DNA from: JAABUE01 sp034431895 | GTDB lineage: Bacteria; Chloroflexota; Anaerolineae; Anaerolineales; Villigracilaceae | Assembly: GCA_034431895.1 (NCBI GenBank) | Contig: DAOUCM010000182.1 | Location: 1-9,741 of the forward strand | Direction: 5' to 3' | DNA length: 9,741 nucleotides | Shown: positions 1 through 5,977 of the stretch, piece after piece | How the letters are laid out: the number at the start of each line of letters is the position of its first letter | How positions within the stretch are numbered: position 1 is the first letter of the stretch | Position numbers and translations under genes: made by a program | The notes under the pieces: generated by a model | What the model saw: only the letters and a program-made list of their open reading frames with translations | The model's database searches: none | What the model was told of the DNA's origin: nothing

Positions 1-6
1 ACCTGA

Positions 7-1020
7 TCAGTCTTGGAACGCCTCCACCAGCCGTTGCCAGAAGGAATCCCTCTCGCCGGGTGTGAAGGGACTGTAGAGCGTCAGCCGGTCGGCCAGTCCG
101 TCATAGCGGTCTTTCAACTTGCCGGGCAGGGAGGCTTCGTCGCTCACCAGGCAGAAGGTCTCCAGGATTTCGTCCGTCACCAGGCTGAACATCTCGCCCC
201 ATTCGGATTTGGCGGCGTGGGCGGAGAGCCGCTCGGCCACGTCCTCCCAGCCATGCAGGGCAAAGACCGCGCGGTAGGAAGGCGTGGAGGCGTAGAAGGC
301 AATCTGCGAGCGCACGAAATTCTGCTCTTCGGGCGAGGTGGCTACAAAAGCCGTCACCGAGACAGAGACATCCCGCCGCTGTCGCCCTGCCTTTTTGGCC
401 CCTGCCTCGATGCCCGGCAGGATCACCTCCCGTAAGTAGCGCGGGCTGTGGAACGGGTGGGCGTGGAAGCCTTCACAGGTCTCGCCTGCCAGGCGCGCCA
501 GCCCGGTGTTGACGCCAGCGATGTAGATGGGGATAGCCCCGCTTGGGACCGAGGGGGGCAGCGGCCCAGGGTTGAAGAACGGCGACATCAGACTCAACTT
601 GTAGTACTCGCCGCGGAAATGGAGTTTTTCGCCATTTTGCCAGCAGGCCCACAAGGCGCGGATGGCGCCAATCTGCTCGCGCAGTTGACCGACCACCGAG
701 TCCGGCCATTTCATCCCAAAGCGGCGTTCGATATGCGCCTTGACCTGCGTGCCAAGCCCCAGCATGAAGCGCCCCCCCGACTGCGCCGCCAGGTCCCAGG
801 CGGTATAGGCCAGGTCGGCCGGCGAGCGCGCAAACGAGACCGCGATGGCCGTGCCGGTCTTGAGCCGCGTGGTATGCTCGTTGATCAGCGCGCACGGCAA
901 GAAGGGGTTGTGCTGGGTCTCCTGCGTCCACAGGGCGTCGAAGCCCAGCGCTTCGGCGGCTTTTGCCACTTGTGGGACGTGCTGCAGGTGCATGGGGGCT
1001 AATGCGGCGTCGAGTTTCAT
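7..1020 (-). CDS. LLM-class (luciferase-like) oxidoreductase, probably F420-dependent
   Basis: This 337-aa protein has the length and layout of bacterial luciferase-like monooxygenase (LLM) TIM-barrel enzymes, most like the F420-dependent group annotated as TIGR03617. Visible family marks are the N-terminal helix 'AKAAEALGFDALWTQET' (residues 19-35), the strand 'LKTGTAIAVSFARSP' (53-67), the barrel motif 'SGGRFMLGLGTQ' (81-92) followed by 'RRFGMKW', and 'IPIYIAGVNTGLARLAGE' (163-180). Known family members transfer hydride between reduced F420 (or FMNH2) and small organic substrates in the cytoplasm; the substrate here cannot be read from sequence. The ATG is preceded by AGGAG about 7 nt upstream, which supports this start. 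The gene begins 25 nt after the M42 peptidase stop on the same strand, so the two are probably one operon with this gene second. No F420 biosynthesis gene is visible, so FMN is not excluded. Confidence 0.85.
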   Translation of the reverse strand: MKLDAALAPMHLQHVPQVAKAAEALGFDALWTQETQHNPFLPCALINEHTTRLKTGTAIAVSFARSPADLAYTAWDLAAQSGGRFMLGLGTQVKAHIERRFGMKWPDSVVGQLREQIGAIRALWACWQNGEKLHFRGEYYKLSLMSPFFNPGPLPPSVPSGAIPIYIAGVNTGLARLAGETCEGFHAHPFHSPRYLREVILPGIEAGAKKAGRQRRDVSVSVTAFVATSPEEQNFVRSQIAFYASTPSYRAVFALHGWEDVAERLSAHAAKSEWGEMFSLVTDEILETFCLVSDEASLPGKLKDRYDGLADRLTLYSPFTPGERDSFWQRLVEAFQD

Positions 1021-1045
1021 GAGAGGTCTCCTGGTCTGAATTACA

Positions 1046-2101
1046 CTACTCGGACAACAAATAAGCCAACAACCAATTGGTCGTTGCCACCAATGCCTCG
1101 GTATGCGTGCGTTCGTAGTTGTGCGAGGCGTCTATGCCGGGGCCAAGCAGCGCCACCGCCACATCGCCGCCCGCGCGCCAGTAGGCTTCGCCGTCCGAGC
1201 CGTAGTACGGGTAGATGTCCACTTTGTAGGGGATGTGGTATTGGTCGGCCAATTGACGCAGGCGGTTGGACAGGCCGTGATGGTACGGCCCGCCGCTGTC
1301 TTTGAGGCAGATGGTGGCGTGGAACTCGTCCGATTCCTGGCCGGGTCCAACGGCGGCCATGTCTACGGCGATCAGTTCATGCACCTCGGCGGGGATGCCG
1401 GCCGCGGCGCCATGTCCCACTTCTTCGTAGTTGCTGAAGTGGAAATAGGTCGTTTGGGCCGGGGTTTGACGGGATTCGCTCAGGGCGTGGATAGCGGCTA
1501 CCATAGCGGCAACACAGGCCTTGTCGTCGAGATGACGCGCGCGGATGAAGCCGTTGGTCCGTTCCACGCGCGGGTCGAAGGAGACAAAGTCGCCCACCTG
1601 AATGCCCAGTTCGCGCGTCCCTTCTTCCGAAAGCGTGAGTGCGTCCAGGCGGATTTCCATGTTCTCTTCATCGCGCTTGAGTTCGGCGATGGCCGAGCCG
1701 CCGTGAACGTGCGCTGAGGCCAGGTTGCAAAGCAGCGAACCGCGCACCTTTTCGCCCTGGCGGGTATGCACCCAGCAGCCCTCGGTTTCGACGGCGTTGA
1801 GCAGCAGCCCGCCGAGGCGCGTGATAGATAGCCGCCCGTTGGGTTTGATTTCTTTGACCATCGCGCCAAGCGTGTCCACATGAGCGGTGAGGGCGCGCGG
1901 CGCGTCCTGGCGCGTTCCCTGCCACCTGGCAACCAGCGCGCCTTTGCGGGTGTGGGAAAGCGACAGTTGAGGATAGGCAGACAGTTCCTTCTCGACCAGC
2001 GCAATGGCGGCTTCGGTGAAGCCGGTCGGCGAAGGGGTTTCGAGCAAGCGTACCAAGAAGTTGCTCAAGTAGTTTTCGTCAATCGCAGGGAGGGTGGTCA
2101 T
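1046..2101 (-). CDS. M42-family metallopeptidase (NAGGN-system-like hydrolase)
   Basis: This 351-aa zinc/cobalt aminopeptidase-like hydrolase is of the M42 (glutamyl aminopeptidase/endoglucanase-M) family. Metal-site motifs appear in order: 'TAHVDTLGAMVKEI' (His74, Asp76), 'RHLDDKACVAAM' (Asp192/193), 'NYEEVGHG' (the catalytic Glu pair 226-227), 'AVDMA' (Asp247) and 'YERTHTEAL' (His333) near the C terminus. The interrupted M42 PDZ-like insert lies roughly between residues 85 and 185. It resembles the subgroup named 'osmoprotectant NAGGN system M42 family peptidase' (TIGR03106); that subgroup call is from memory and less certain than the family. An upstream in-frame extension to 2191 is open, but the start chosen is the ATG at 2101. 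There conserved sequence begins, with a weak GAGAA-type ribosome site before it. It is the first gene of a minus-strand operon with the LLM oxidoreductase. The NAGGN synthase partners are not next to it, so the substrate is unassigned. Confidence 0.87.
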   Translation of the reverse strand: MTTLPAIDENYLSNFLVRLLETPSPTGFTEAAIALVEKELSAYPQLSLSHTRKGALVARWQGTRQDAPRALTAHVDTLGAMVKEIKPNGRLSITRLGGLLLNAVETEGCWVHTRQGEKVRGSLLCNLASAHVHGGSAIAELKRDEENMEIRLDALTLSEEGTRELGIQVGDFVSFDPRVERTNGFIRARHLDDKACVAAMVAAIHALSESRQTPAQTTYFHFSNYEEVGHGAAAGIPAEVHELIAVDMAAVGPGQESDEFHATICLKDSGGPYHHGLSNRLRQLADQYHIPYKVDIYPYYGSDGEAYWRAGGDVAVALLGPGIDASHNYERTHTEALVATTNWLLAYLLSE

Positions 2102-2148
2102 AGGGTTTTCTCGAGACGGAATCCGGTTATGCTGGTGTGCCTTTTGCA

Positions 2149-2157
2149 AGTATAGCA
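2149..2157 (-). promoter_or_regulatory. Extended -10 promoter element for the M42/LLM operon
   Basis: Read on the minus strand this is TGC-TATACT, an extended -10 (TGn plus 5/6 match to TATAAT). It lies 47 nt before the M42 ATG. No good -35 is visible at 16-18 nt, which is acceptable for extended -10 promoters. It is inferred from sequence only. Confidence 0.4.
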
Positions 2158-2265
2158 CAAAGCCTGCTTGACTCTGGCGGTGTGTACGCAAAACTGTTCA
2201 GGGGCAGAGTCGAAAGTCTCCCGTGTGCCTCTTGGGGTAAAATAGACGGAGGGCAGGCCTTCCAA

Positions 2266-2294
2266 GTCCCTATACCTGGTATCGAAAGAGGGAC
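2266..2294. promoter_or_regulatory. Nested palindrome in the divergent M42/MFS region (possible operator)
   Basis: An 11-bp palindrome ATACC-T-GGTAT (2272-2282) sits inside a 6-bp outer inverted repeat GTCCCT (2266-2271) / AGGGAC (2289-2294). It lies just upstream of the candidate MFS -10 element, where an operator would be expected. No regulator gene is adjacent. It could equally be chance or an RNA hairpin. Confidence 0.25.
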
Positions 2295-2304
2295 ATGTCG
2301 CTTG

Positions 2305-2313
2305 TGGTTAAAT
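2305..2313 (+). promoter_or_regulatory. Candidate extended -10 for the MFS gene
   Basis: TGG-TTAAAT is an extended -10-like element about 50 nt before the TTG start of the MFS gene, with no convincing -35. A rival -10, TAAAAT, is at 2238-2243, also without a -35. The choice between them is uncertain. Confidence 0.28.
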
Positions 2314-2362
2314 CGGCCAAACGGCCTCCATGCTGTTGGACTTCTCATGAAAAGGAACTTTG

Positions 2363-3610
2363 TTGAATCGCTTCGAACGGCTCTATCGTGAATTCCCTTC
2401 CCGTTTTTGGCTGGTGGTGGGCGTAATGTTCATTGACCGCATTGGCGGGACCATGCTCTTCCCCTTCTTCTCGCTCTACATTACGCAGAAGTTCGAGGTT
2501 GGCATGACCCAGGCAGGCATTATCCTGGGCTTCTTTTCCATTTTTGGGATGTTGGGCAACGTAATTGGCGGCGCCCTAACCGATAAGTTTGGCCGCCGTA
2601 ATCTGATTCTGTTTGGGCTGGTGTCGAGCGCGGTGACAACCCTGGCATTTGGCTTGGTAAAAGAGTTCAACATGCTGTTTCCGTTGGCCGTGATGACCGG
2701 CTTGCTATCTGACATTGCTGGGCCGGCGCATCAGGCCATGATTGCCGACATCCTGCCGGAGGAACAACGCGCCGAGGGCTTCGGCATTCTGCGCGTGGTC
2801 GCCAACATATCCTGGATCATCGGCCCCACCGTTGGCGGTTTCATTGCTACCCGGTCGTTCTTGTACTTGTTCATTCTTGATGCCGTCATCTCGTGCCTGG
2901 TGGCCGTTCTGTTCTACCTGCTCATTGCCGAGACCAAGCCCGAGGCCCACGCCGAATCGGAAGCGCAAAGTGTGTTACAAACCTTTGCCGGTTATGTCGC
3001 CGTCTTGGGCGATCTGGCCTATATGGGGTTCATCCTGGCAAGTATGTTTATGCTGCTGGCTTACCAGCAAATGTACAGCACCTTGTCCGTGTACCTGCGC
3101 GACAACCATAACATTTCGCCGCAACAATATGGCTTCCTGATGTCCATCAGTGCCGTCACCGTCATCCTGTTCCAGTTTTGGGTCACAAGGCGCATCAAAC
3201 GTTATCCACCCTTCTTGTTGATGGCAACAGGCAGCCTGTTCTATATGCTGGGTTTTGGCCTGTTTGGTTTTGTGACTTCTTTTTGGTTGTTTGCGCTGAA
3301 CATGATCATTGTCACCCTCGGCGAGATGATCGTTGTTCCTACGAGCGAGGCGCTAGCCGCCAACTTTGCCCCCGAAGAGATGCGCGGCCGCTACATGGCG
3401 GTCTTTGGCGCTACCTGGGGCATTCCGGCTATCTTCGGCCCGGCAGCGGCGGGTGTCATCCTCGATCATCTGAACCCAAACCTGTTGTGGTACCTGGCCG
3501 GCTTGCTGTGTGCCGCGTCTGCTCTGGGGTATTACGCCTTACATGCACGCTTGGGGCGGCAGGAACGCTTTTCCCCGCCCTCGACAGTGCAAGAACCGGG
3601 TAGCGTGTAA
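2363..3610 (+). CDS. Major facilitator superfamily (MFS) transporter, DHA1/drug-efflux type
   Basis: This integral inner-membrane protein of about 415 aa has roughly 12 hydrophobic segments, the usual MFS size. The first helix carries 'VVGVMFIDRIGGTMLFPFF' (about 19-37) with a charged Asp-Arg pair. The loop between helices 2 and 3 has MFS motif A, 'GGALTDKFGRRNLILFG' (about 69-85). 'GILRVVANISWIIGPTVGG' (about 142-160) matches the helix 4-5 region with its Arg and the GP motif typical of proton-driven antiporters. The two halves are linked by a polar stretch near 'AETKPEAHAESEAQS'. A DHA1-like drug or metabolite exporter is likely; the substrate is unknown. There is no ATG start. Two tandem TTG codons (2360, 2363) follow AAAGGAA (2351-2357), and TTG 2363 has the better spacing of about 6 nt, so I prefer it. 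It is divergent from the M42 operon and appears monocistronic, since a separate promoter precedes the next gene. Confidence 0.9.
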   Translation: MNRFERLYREFPSRFWLVVGVMFIDRIGGTMLFPFFSLYITQKFEVGMTQAGIILGFFSIFGMLGNVIGGALTDKFGRRNLILFGLVSSAVTTLAFGLVKEFNMLFPLAVMTGLLSDIAGPAHQAMIADILPEEQRAEGFGILRVVANISWIIGPTVGGFIATRSFLYLFILDAVISCLVAVLFYLLIAETKPEAHAESEAQSVLQTFAGYVAVLGDLAYMGFILASMFMLLAYQQMYSTLSVYLRDNHNISPQQYGFLMSISAVTVILFQFWVTRRIKRYPPFLLMATGSLFYMLGFGLFGFVTSFWLFALNMIIVTLGEMIVVPTSEALAANFAPEEMRGRYMAVFGATWGIPAIFGPAAAGVILDHLNPNLLWYLAGLLCAASALGYYALHARLGRQERFSPPSTVQEPGSV

Positions 3611-3650
3611 GCCTCGAGCCCTGCCCAGCGGAATCTTCCTTGTGCAGAAT

Positions 3651-3679
3651 TTGAGCCAAAGGCCATTGAGCGGTAAAAT
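3651..3679 (+). promoter_or_regulatory. sigma70-like promoter for the ATP-grasp gene
   Basis: TTGAGC (3651-3656) and TAAAAT (3674-3679) are separated by exactly 17 nt. The expected transcription start is near 3686, only about 6 nt before the ATG at 3692. The sequence between has no purine-rich ribosome site, which predicts a leaderless or near-leaderless mRNA. Confidence 0.55.
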
Positions 3680-3691
3680 CACCCCCATACC

Positions 3692-4588
3692 ATGACTCAC
3701 TACGACCTTTGCCTGATATGGTACTGGGAATACGACGCAGACTTTGCCCGCCTGCTTCACACGGCCTGCGCCGCTCAGGGCATCTCGCTTTGGCAAGTGA
3801 CGCCCGATACGCTCGTGCAGGCCATTACAGACCTGCTGGAAAGACGGGCTACTTTCTCGGTGTTGCTCGACCGCGCCCAATACCATCCCGCTTTCCTGCC
3901 GCTGTTGGAGGCCGCCAAGCGCCAGGCCGTCTACCGAATCAATCCGCGCGAGGTGGCTGCTTGGGCAGAAGACAAAGCCACCATGCACCTGGAACTCATC
4001 CAGGGCGGCGTTCAAACGCCCTATACGCTCATCCTGGCGCCTTTCGTGGAACAGCCGCTCCTGCCTTCCCTTGACCTCAGCCCGCTGGGGGTGCCGTTCG
4101 TCATCAAACCAGCGATGGGCGGCGGCGGCGAAGGGGTGACTTTGCACGCCACCACGCTCGAACAAGTTCAACGCGCACGCATCGAACACGCCGAACAAAA
4201 ATACCTGGTGCAAGCGCATATTTGGCCGCGCAATCTGGACGGACGTCCGGCCTGGTTTCGCATTTTCTATGTGGACGGGCAGATTCATCCCTGTTGGTGG
4301 CAACCGGTAACGCACCACTACCAGCCGCTTACGGCGGACGAGGAAAACCGCTTCGCTCTGACGCCCCTGCGCCTGCTGACCGCTAAAATCGCCTCTATCT
4401 GCCGCCTGGACTGGTTCTCCACCGAACTGGCGCTTGCCGAAGACGGTCGCTTCGTGGCGGTAGATTACGTCAACGACAGCATAGACCTGCGCCCGCAGTC
4501 CAAAGCAGAAGATGGCGTGCCAGACGAGGTGATACACGCCATTGTCCACGACCTGGTTGCGCTGGCTGCCCGCAAACGCCAGGCATGA
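3692..4588 (+). CDS. ATP-grasp domain protein of unknown substrate
   Basis: This 298-aa cytoplasmic protein has the order of elements of an ATP-grasp ligase but no recognised named family. A Rossmann-like N-terminal part (1-85) leads to 'WAEDKATMHLELIQGGVQTPYTLI' (91-114), the typical entry of the ATP-grasp fold. 'PFVIKPAMGGGGEGVTL' (135-151) supplies the nucleotide-binding Lys139 and the Gly-rich loop. 'KYLVQAHI' (170-177) is the adenine hinge, 'WFRIFYVDG' (188-196) is a core strand, and 'STELALAEDGRFVAVDYVNDSIDLR' (243-267) carries the probable Mg2+ ligands Glu245, Asp258 and Asn261. Such enzymes join a carboxylate to an amine or thiol through an acyl phosphate; the acceptor here is unknown. 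No partner biosynthetic gene sits beside it. The 81 nt upstream contain a promoter but no Shine-Dalgarno, so translation is probably leaderless. A strong terminator follows the stop within 5 nt, so it appears to be a single-gene unit. Confidence 0.8.
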   Translation: MTHYDLCLIWYWEYDADFARLLHTACAAQGISLWQVTPDTLVQAITDLLERRATFSVLLDRAQYHPAFLPLLEAAKRQAVYRINPREVAAWAEDKATMHLELIQGGVQTPYTLILAPFVEQPLLPSLDLSPLGVPFVIKPAMGGGGEGVTLHATTLEQVQRARIEHAEQKYLVQAHIWPRNLDGRPAWFRIFYVDGQIHPCWWQPVTHHYQPLTADEENRFALTPLRLLTAKIASICRLDWFSTELALAEDGRFVAVDYVNDSIDLRPQSKAEDGVPDEVIHAIVHDLVALAARKRQA

Positions 4589-4592
4589 ACCC

Positions 4593-4620
4593 AAAAAGCC
4601 CCACCTTAGGCGGGGCTTTT
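4593..4620. terminator. Bidirectional intrinsic terminator between the ATP-grasp gene and folD
   Basis: The perfect 9-bp stem AAAAGCCCC (4594-4602) / GGGGCTTTT (4612-4620) encloses a short loop that can pair further as CC/GG. A T-run follows on the plus strand and a five-T run on the minus strand. It starts 5 nt after the ATP-grasp stop and can also end the convergent folD transcript. Confidence 0.85.
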
Positions 4621-4630
4621 CATACACTTT

Positions 4631-4740
4631 ACTGCGTCATTGCGAATACTATGAGCCGCCTGAGCAGCGGCGCATATCGAGACCCAGCGGCGACAACGTG
4701 GATACGGCCTGTCCTTCAGGAAACGCCGTCTCGCAACAAC
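4631..4740. repeat. Possible decayed palindromic intergenic repeat
   Basis: This gene-free stretch between the terminator and folD begins with GCGTCATTGCGAA and ends with TCTCGCAACAAC, imperfectly inverted relative to each other. Inside are the hairpin GCCGC/GCGGC (4655-4671, 7-nt loop), the small hairpin CCTG/CAGG (4708-4720) and an 8-mer direct repeat CAGCGGCG (4665, 4685). The start resembles the 'CGTCATTGCGA' end of a dispersed intergenic repeat seen in many bacterial genomes, but the interior is degenerate. No ORF in it looks coding. Confidence 0.25.
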
Positions 4741-4755
4741 TTCTTGTACTACGTT

Positions 4756-5667
4756 TTACTTGTCCTGAATCTCAGCCGCGCGCAGGGTGTTGGCCATCAG
4801 CATAGCAATCGTCATTGGGCCAACGCCGCCTGGAACGGGGGTGATGAAACCAGCCACTTCCTTGGCTTCCTCGAAATTCACGTCGCCTACCAGCTTCTGG
4901 CGCGGTTTACCGGTCTTCTCGCTAATCACCGGACTGCCGTCGGGATTGAGTAAAGGAATGCCATTGATGCCCACATCAATCACCGCCGCGCCGGGCTTGA
5001 TCCAATCGCCGCGCACGAATTCAGGTTTGCCAATGGCGGCAATCAAAATGTCAGCCTGCCGCACCACAGAAGCAATATCTTTAGTGCGCGAGTGACAAAT
5101 GGTCACCGTAGCATTCTCTCCCACCAGCAACAACGCAGCCGGCATACCTACGATGTTAGATCGCCCCAACACCACAGCATTTGCGCCAGAAATCTGCACC
5201 CCGCTTTCCTTGAGCAAGTAGATGCAGCCATAGGGCGTGCAGGGAACGAACAAGGGTTCGCGGCCCTTTTGCGCCAGGCGGCCAATGTTGAGCGGCGAAA
5301 AACCATCCACGTCCTTTTCGATGCTGATGAGTTGAAGAACGCGCTCTTCATCCAAGTGAGAGGGCAACGGCAATTGAACCAAAATGCCATGCACCTTGGG
5401 GTCTGCGTTCAACTCCTTGATGAGTTTTTCCAAATCTTCCTGGCTGACATCTGCTGGCACGGGGTGGTGGTACGAGGTCATCCCCAACTCGGCGCATGCC
5501 TTCTGTTTCATGCTGACGTAGGTAGCAGAGTCGATGCGGTTCCCCACCAATACCGTCGCCAACCCCGGCTGAGACTTACCCGCTGCAATACGCGCCGCAA
5601 CCTTGGCCTTCACCTCATCGCGGACTTTCTGGGCAATGGCAGTTCCATCAATCAACTGAGCGGTCAT
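4756..5667 (-). CDS. folD: Bifunctional methylenetetrahydrofolate dehydrogenase / methenyltetrahydrofolate cyclohydrolase
   Basis: FolD (303 aa) interconverts 5,10-methylene-, 5,10-methenyl- and 10-formyl-tetrahydrofolate with NADP(H), supplying one-carbon units for purines, fMet-tRNA and related pathways in the cytosol. The catalytic segment 'SATYVSMKQKACAELGM' (47-63) contains Tyr50 and the essential Lys54. 'VQLPLP' (97-102), 'KDVDGF' (118-123, Asp121), 'PCTPYG' (142-147), the Rossmann turn 'VVLGRSNIVGMPAALLL' (165-181) and the C-terminal signature 'PVPGGVGPMTIAMLMANTL' (277-295) are all intact. Length is normal for the family. An open in-frame extension runs to 5832, but the start is fixed at the ATG at 5667 by a strong AAGGAG 7 nt upstream and by homology at 'AQLIDG'. 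It is monocistronic on this strand and converges with the ATP-grasp gene. Confidence 0.97.
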   Translation of the reverse strand: MTAQLIDGTAIAQKVRDEVKAKVAARIAAGKSQPGLATVLVGNRIDSATYVSMKQKACAELGMTSYHHPVPADVSQEDLEKLIKELNADPKVHGILVQLPLPSHLDEERVLQLISIEKDVDGFSPLNIGRLAQKGREPLFVPCTPYGCIYLLKESGVQISGANAVVLGRSNIVGMPAALLLVGENATVTICHSRTKDIASVVRQADILIAAIGKPEFVRGDWIKPGAAVIDVGINGIPLLNPDGSPVISEKTGKPRQKLVGDVNFEEAKEVAGFITPVPGGVGPMTIAMLMANTLRAAEIQDK

Positions 5668-5710
5668 ACGATTACTCCTTCGGTAGGTTTCTGTGAAGAA
5701 TTGCACGAAT

Positions 5711-5716
5711 ATTATA
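5711..5716 (-). promoter_or_regulatory. -10 element of the folD promoter
   Basis: On the minus strand this is a perfect TATAAT, 43 nt before the folD ATG, leaving a normal 5' UTR with the AAGGAG ribosome site. The best -35 at 17 nt (TTCCAG) is poor, so either an activator or a non-canonical -35 is implied. Confidence 0.5.
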
Positions 5717-5769
5717 CAATTTTCGCCCCCCGCCTGGAAGTGACACTTGACATGTAAAACGTAATCTCT

Positions 5770-5862
5770 GCCCCCTTTTCCAAACGAAAGGAGAAGAGGG
5801 CACTTTAGGGGCGTTGCGCACGCCCAAAACACCCCGCTTCCCCCCTCTTCTTTTCGAGAAGA
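5770..5862. repeat. Cluster of nested hairpins in the folD/exonuclease divergent region
   Basis: Three stems are visible. The first pairs 5770-5781 with 5790-5801: 10 Watson-Crick pairs, one G-T, one mismatch, loop AAACGAAA. The second pairs GGGCGT (5809-5814) with ACGCCC (5820-5825). The third pairs TCTTCT (5846-5851) with AGAAGA (5857-5862). An alternative long pairing joins 5789-5800 to 5843-5854 (12 bp, two G-T) and excludes the first and third. The strand composition is pyrimidine/purine skewed. It may be a REP- or MITE-like remnant or a regulatory structure. No coding frame is convincing here. Confidence 0.35.
5827..5843 (+). repeat. 17-mer direct repeat, copy 1
   Basis: AAACACCCCGCTTCCCC is present here and again, identical and in the same orientation, at 7768-7784. 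The two copies flank the exonuclease/PRPP-synthetase operon. Similarity fades quickly outside the 17 bases. Confidence 0.6.
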
Positions 5863-5932
5863 TACTTGCTAATAGTGTACAGCAGAATGCGAGCAAAGTC
5901 AAAGAAATCTGCAAATGGCGTCGAACTGCTTC

Positions 5933-5941
5933 TGGTACAAT
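5933..5941 (+). promoter_or_regulatory. Extended -10 promoter for the exonuclease-WYL operon
   Basis: TGG-TACAAT is an extended -10 with a 5/6 hexamer. It predicts a start near 5948 and a 30-nt 5' UTR carrying GGGGAG (5964-5969) 8 nt before the ATG at 5978. Its position supports that ATG over the upstream in-frame ATG at 5915. Confidence 0.45.
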
Positions 5942-5977
5942 CGGACCTGTCACATTCTCGCCTGGGGAGCATTTCCG

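Noticed and set aside
1103..1717. Plus-strand open frame (204 codons) antisense to the M42 peptidase
   Set aside because: The M42 metal-site motifs are all in the minus-strand frame; the antisense product looks like mirrored low-information sequence with no start signal.
3539..4627. Long minus-strand open frame (362 codons) antisense to the ATP-grasp gene
   Set aside because: The plus-strand frame carries coherent ATP-grasp motifs, a promoter and a terminator. The antisense frame runs through that terminator, shows no family motif and has no ribosome site.
5747..5752. Perfect TTGACA -35 box on the plus strand
   Set aside because: No -10-like hexamer lies 16-18 nt downstream; that stretch is C-rich (starting near 5771). 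It is probably coincidental.
5092..5757. Plus-strand open frame (221 codons) antisense to folD
   Set aside because: It is a shadow of the GC-rich codon pattern of folD. Its product has no recognisable motif and ends in the folD promoter region.
5915..5977. In-frame upstream ATG that would add 21 residues to the exonuclease
   Set aside because: There is no ribosome site before it, it overlaps the extended -10 at 5933-5941, and the added residues are outside the conserved domain. The ATG at 5978 has GGGGAG at good spacing.
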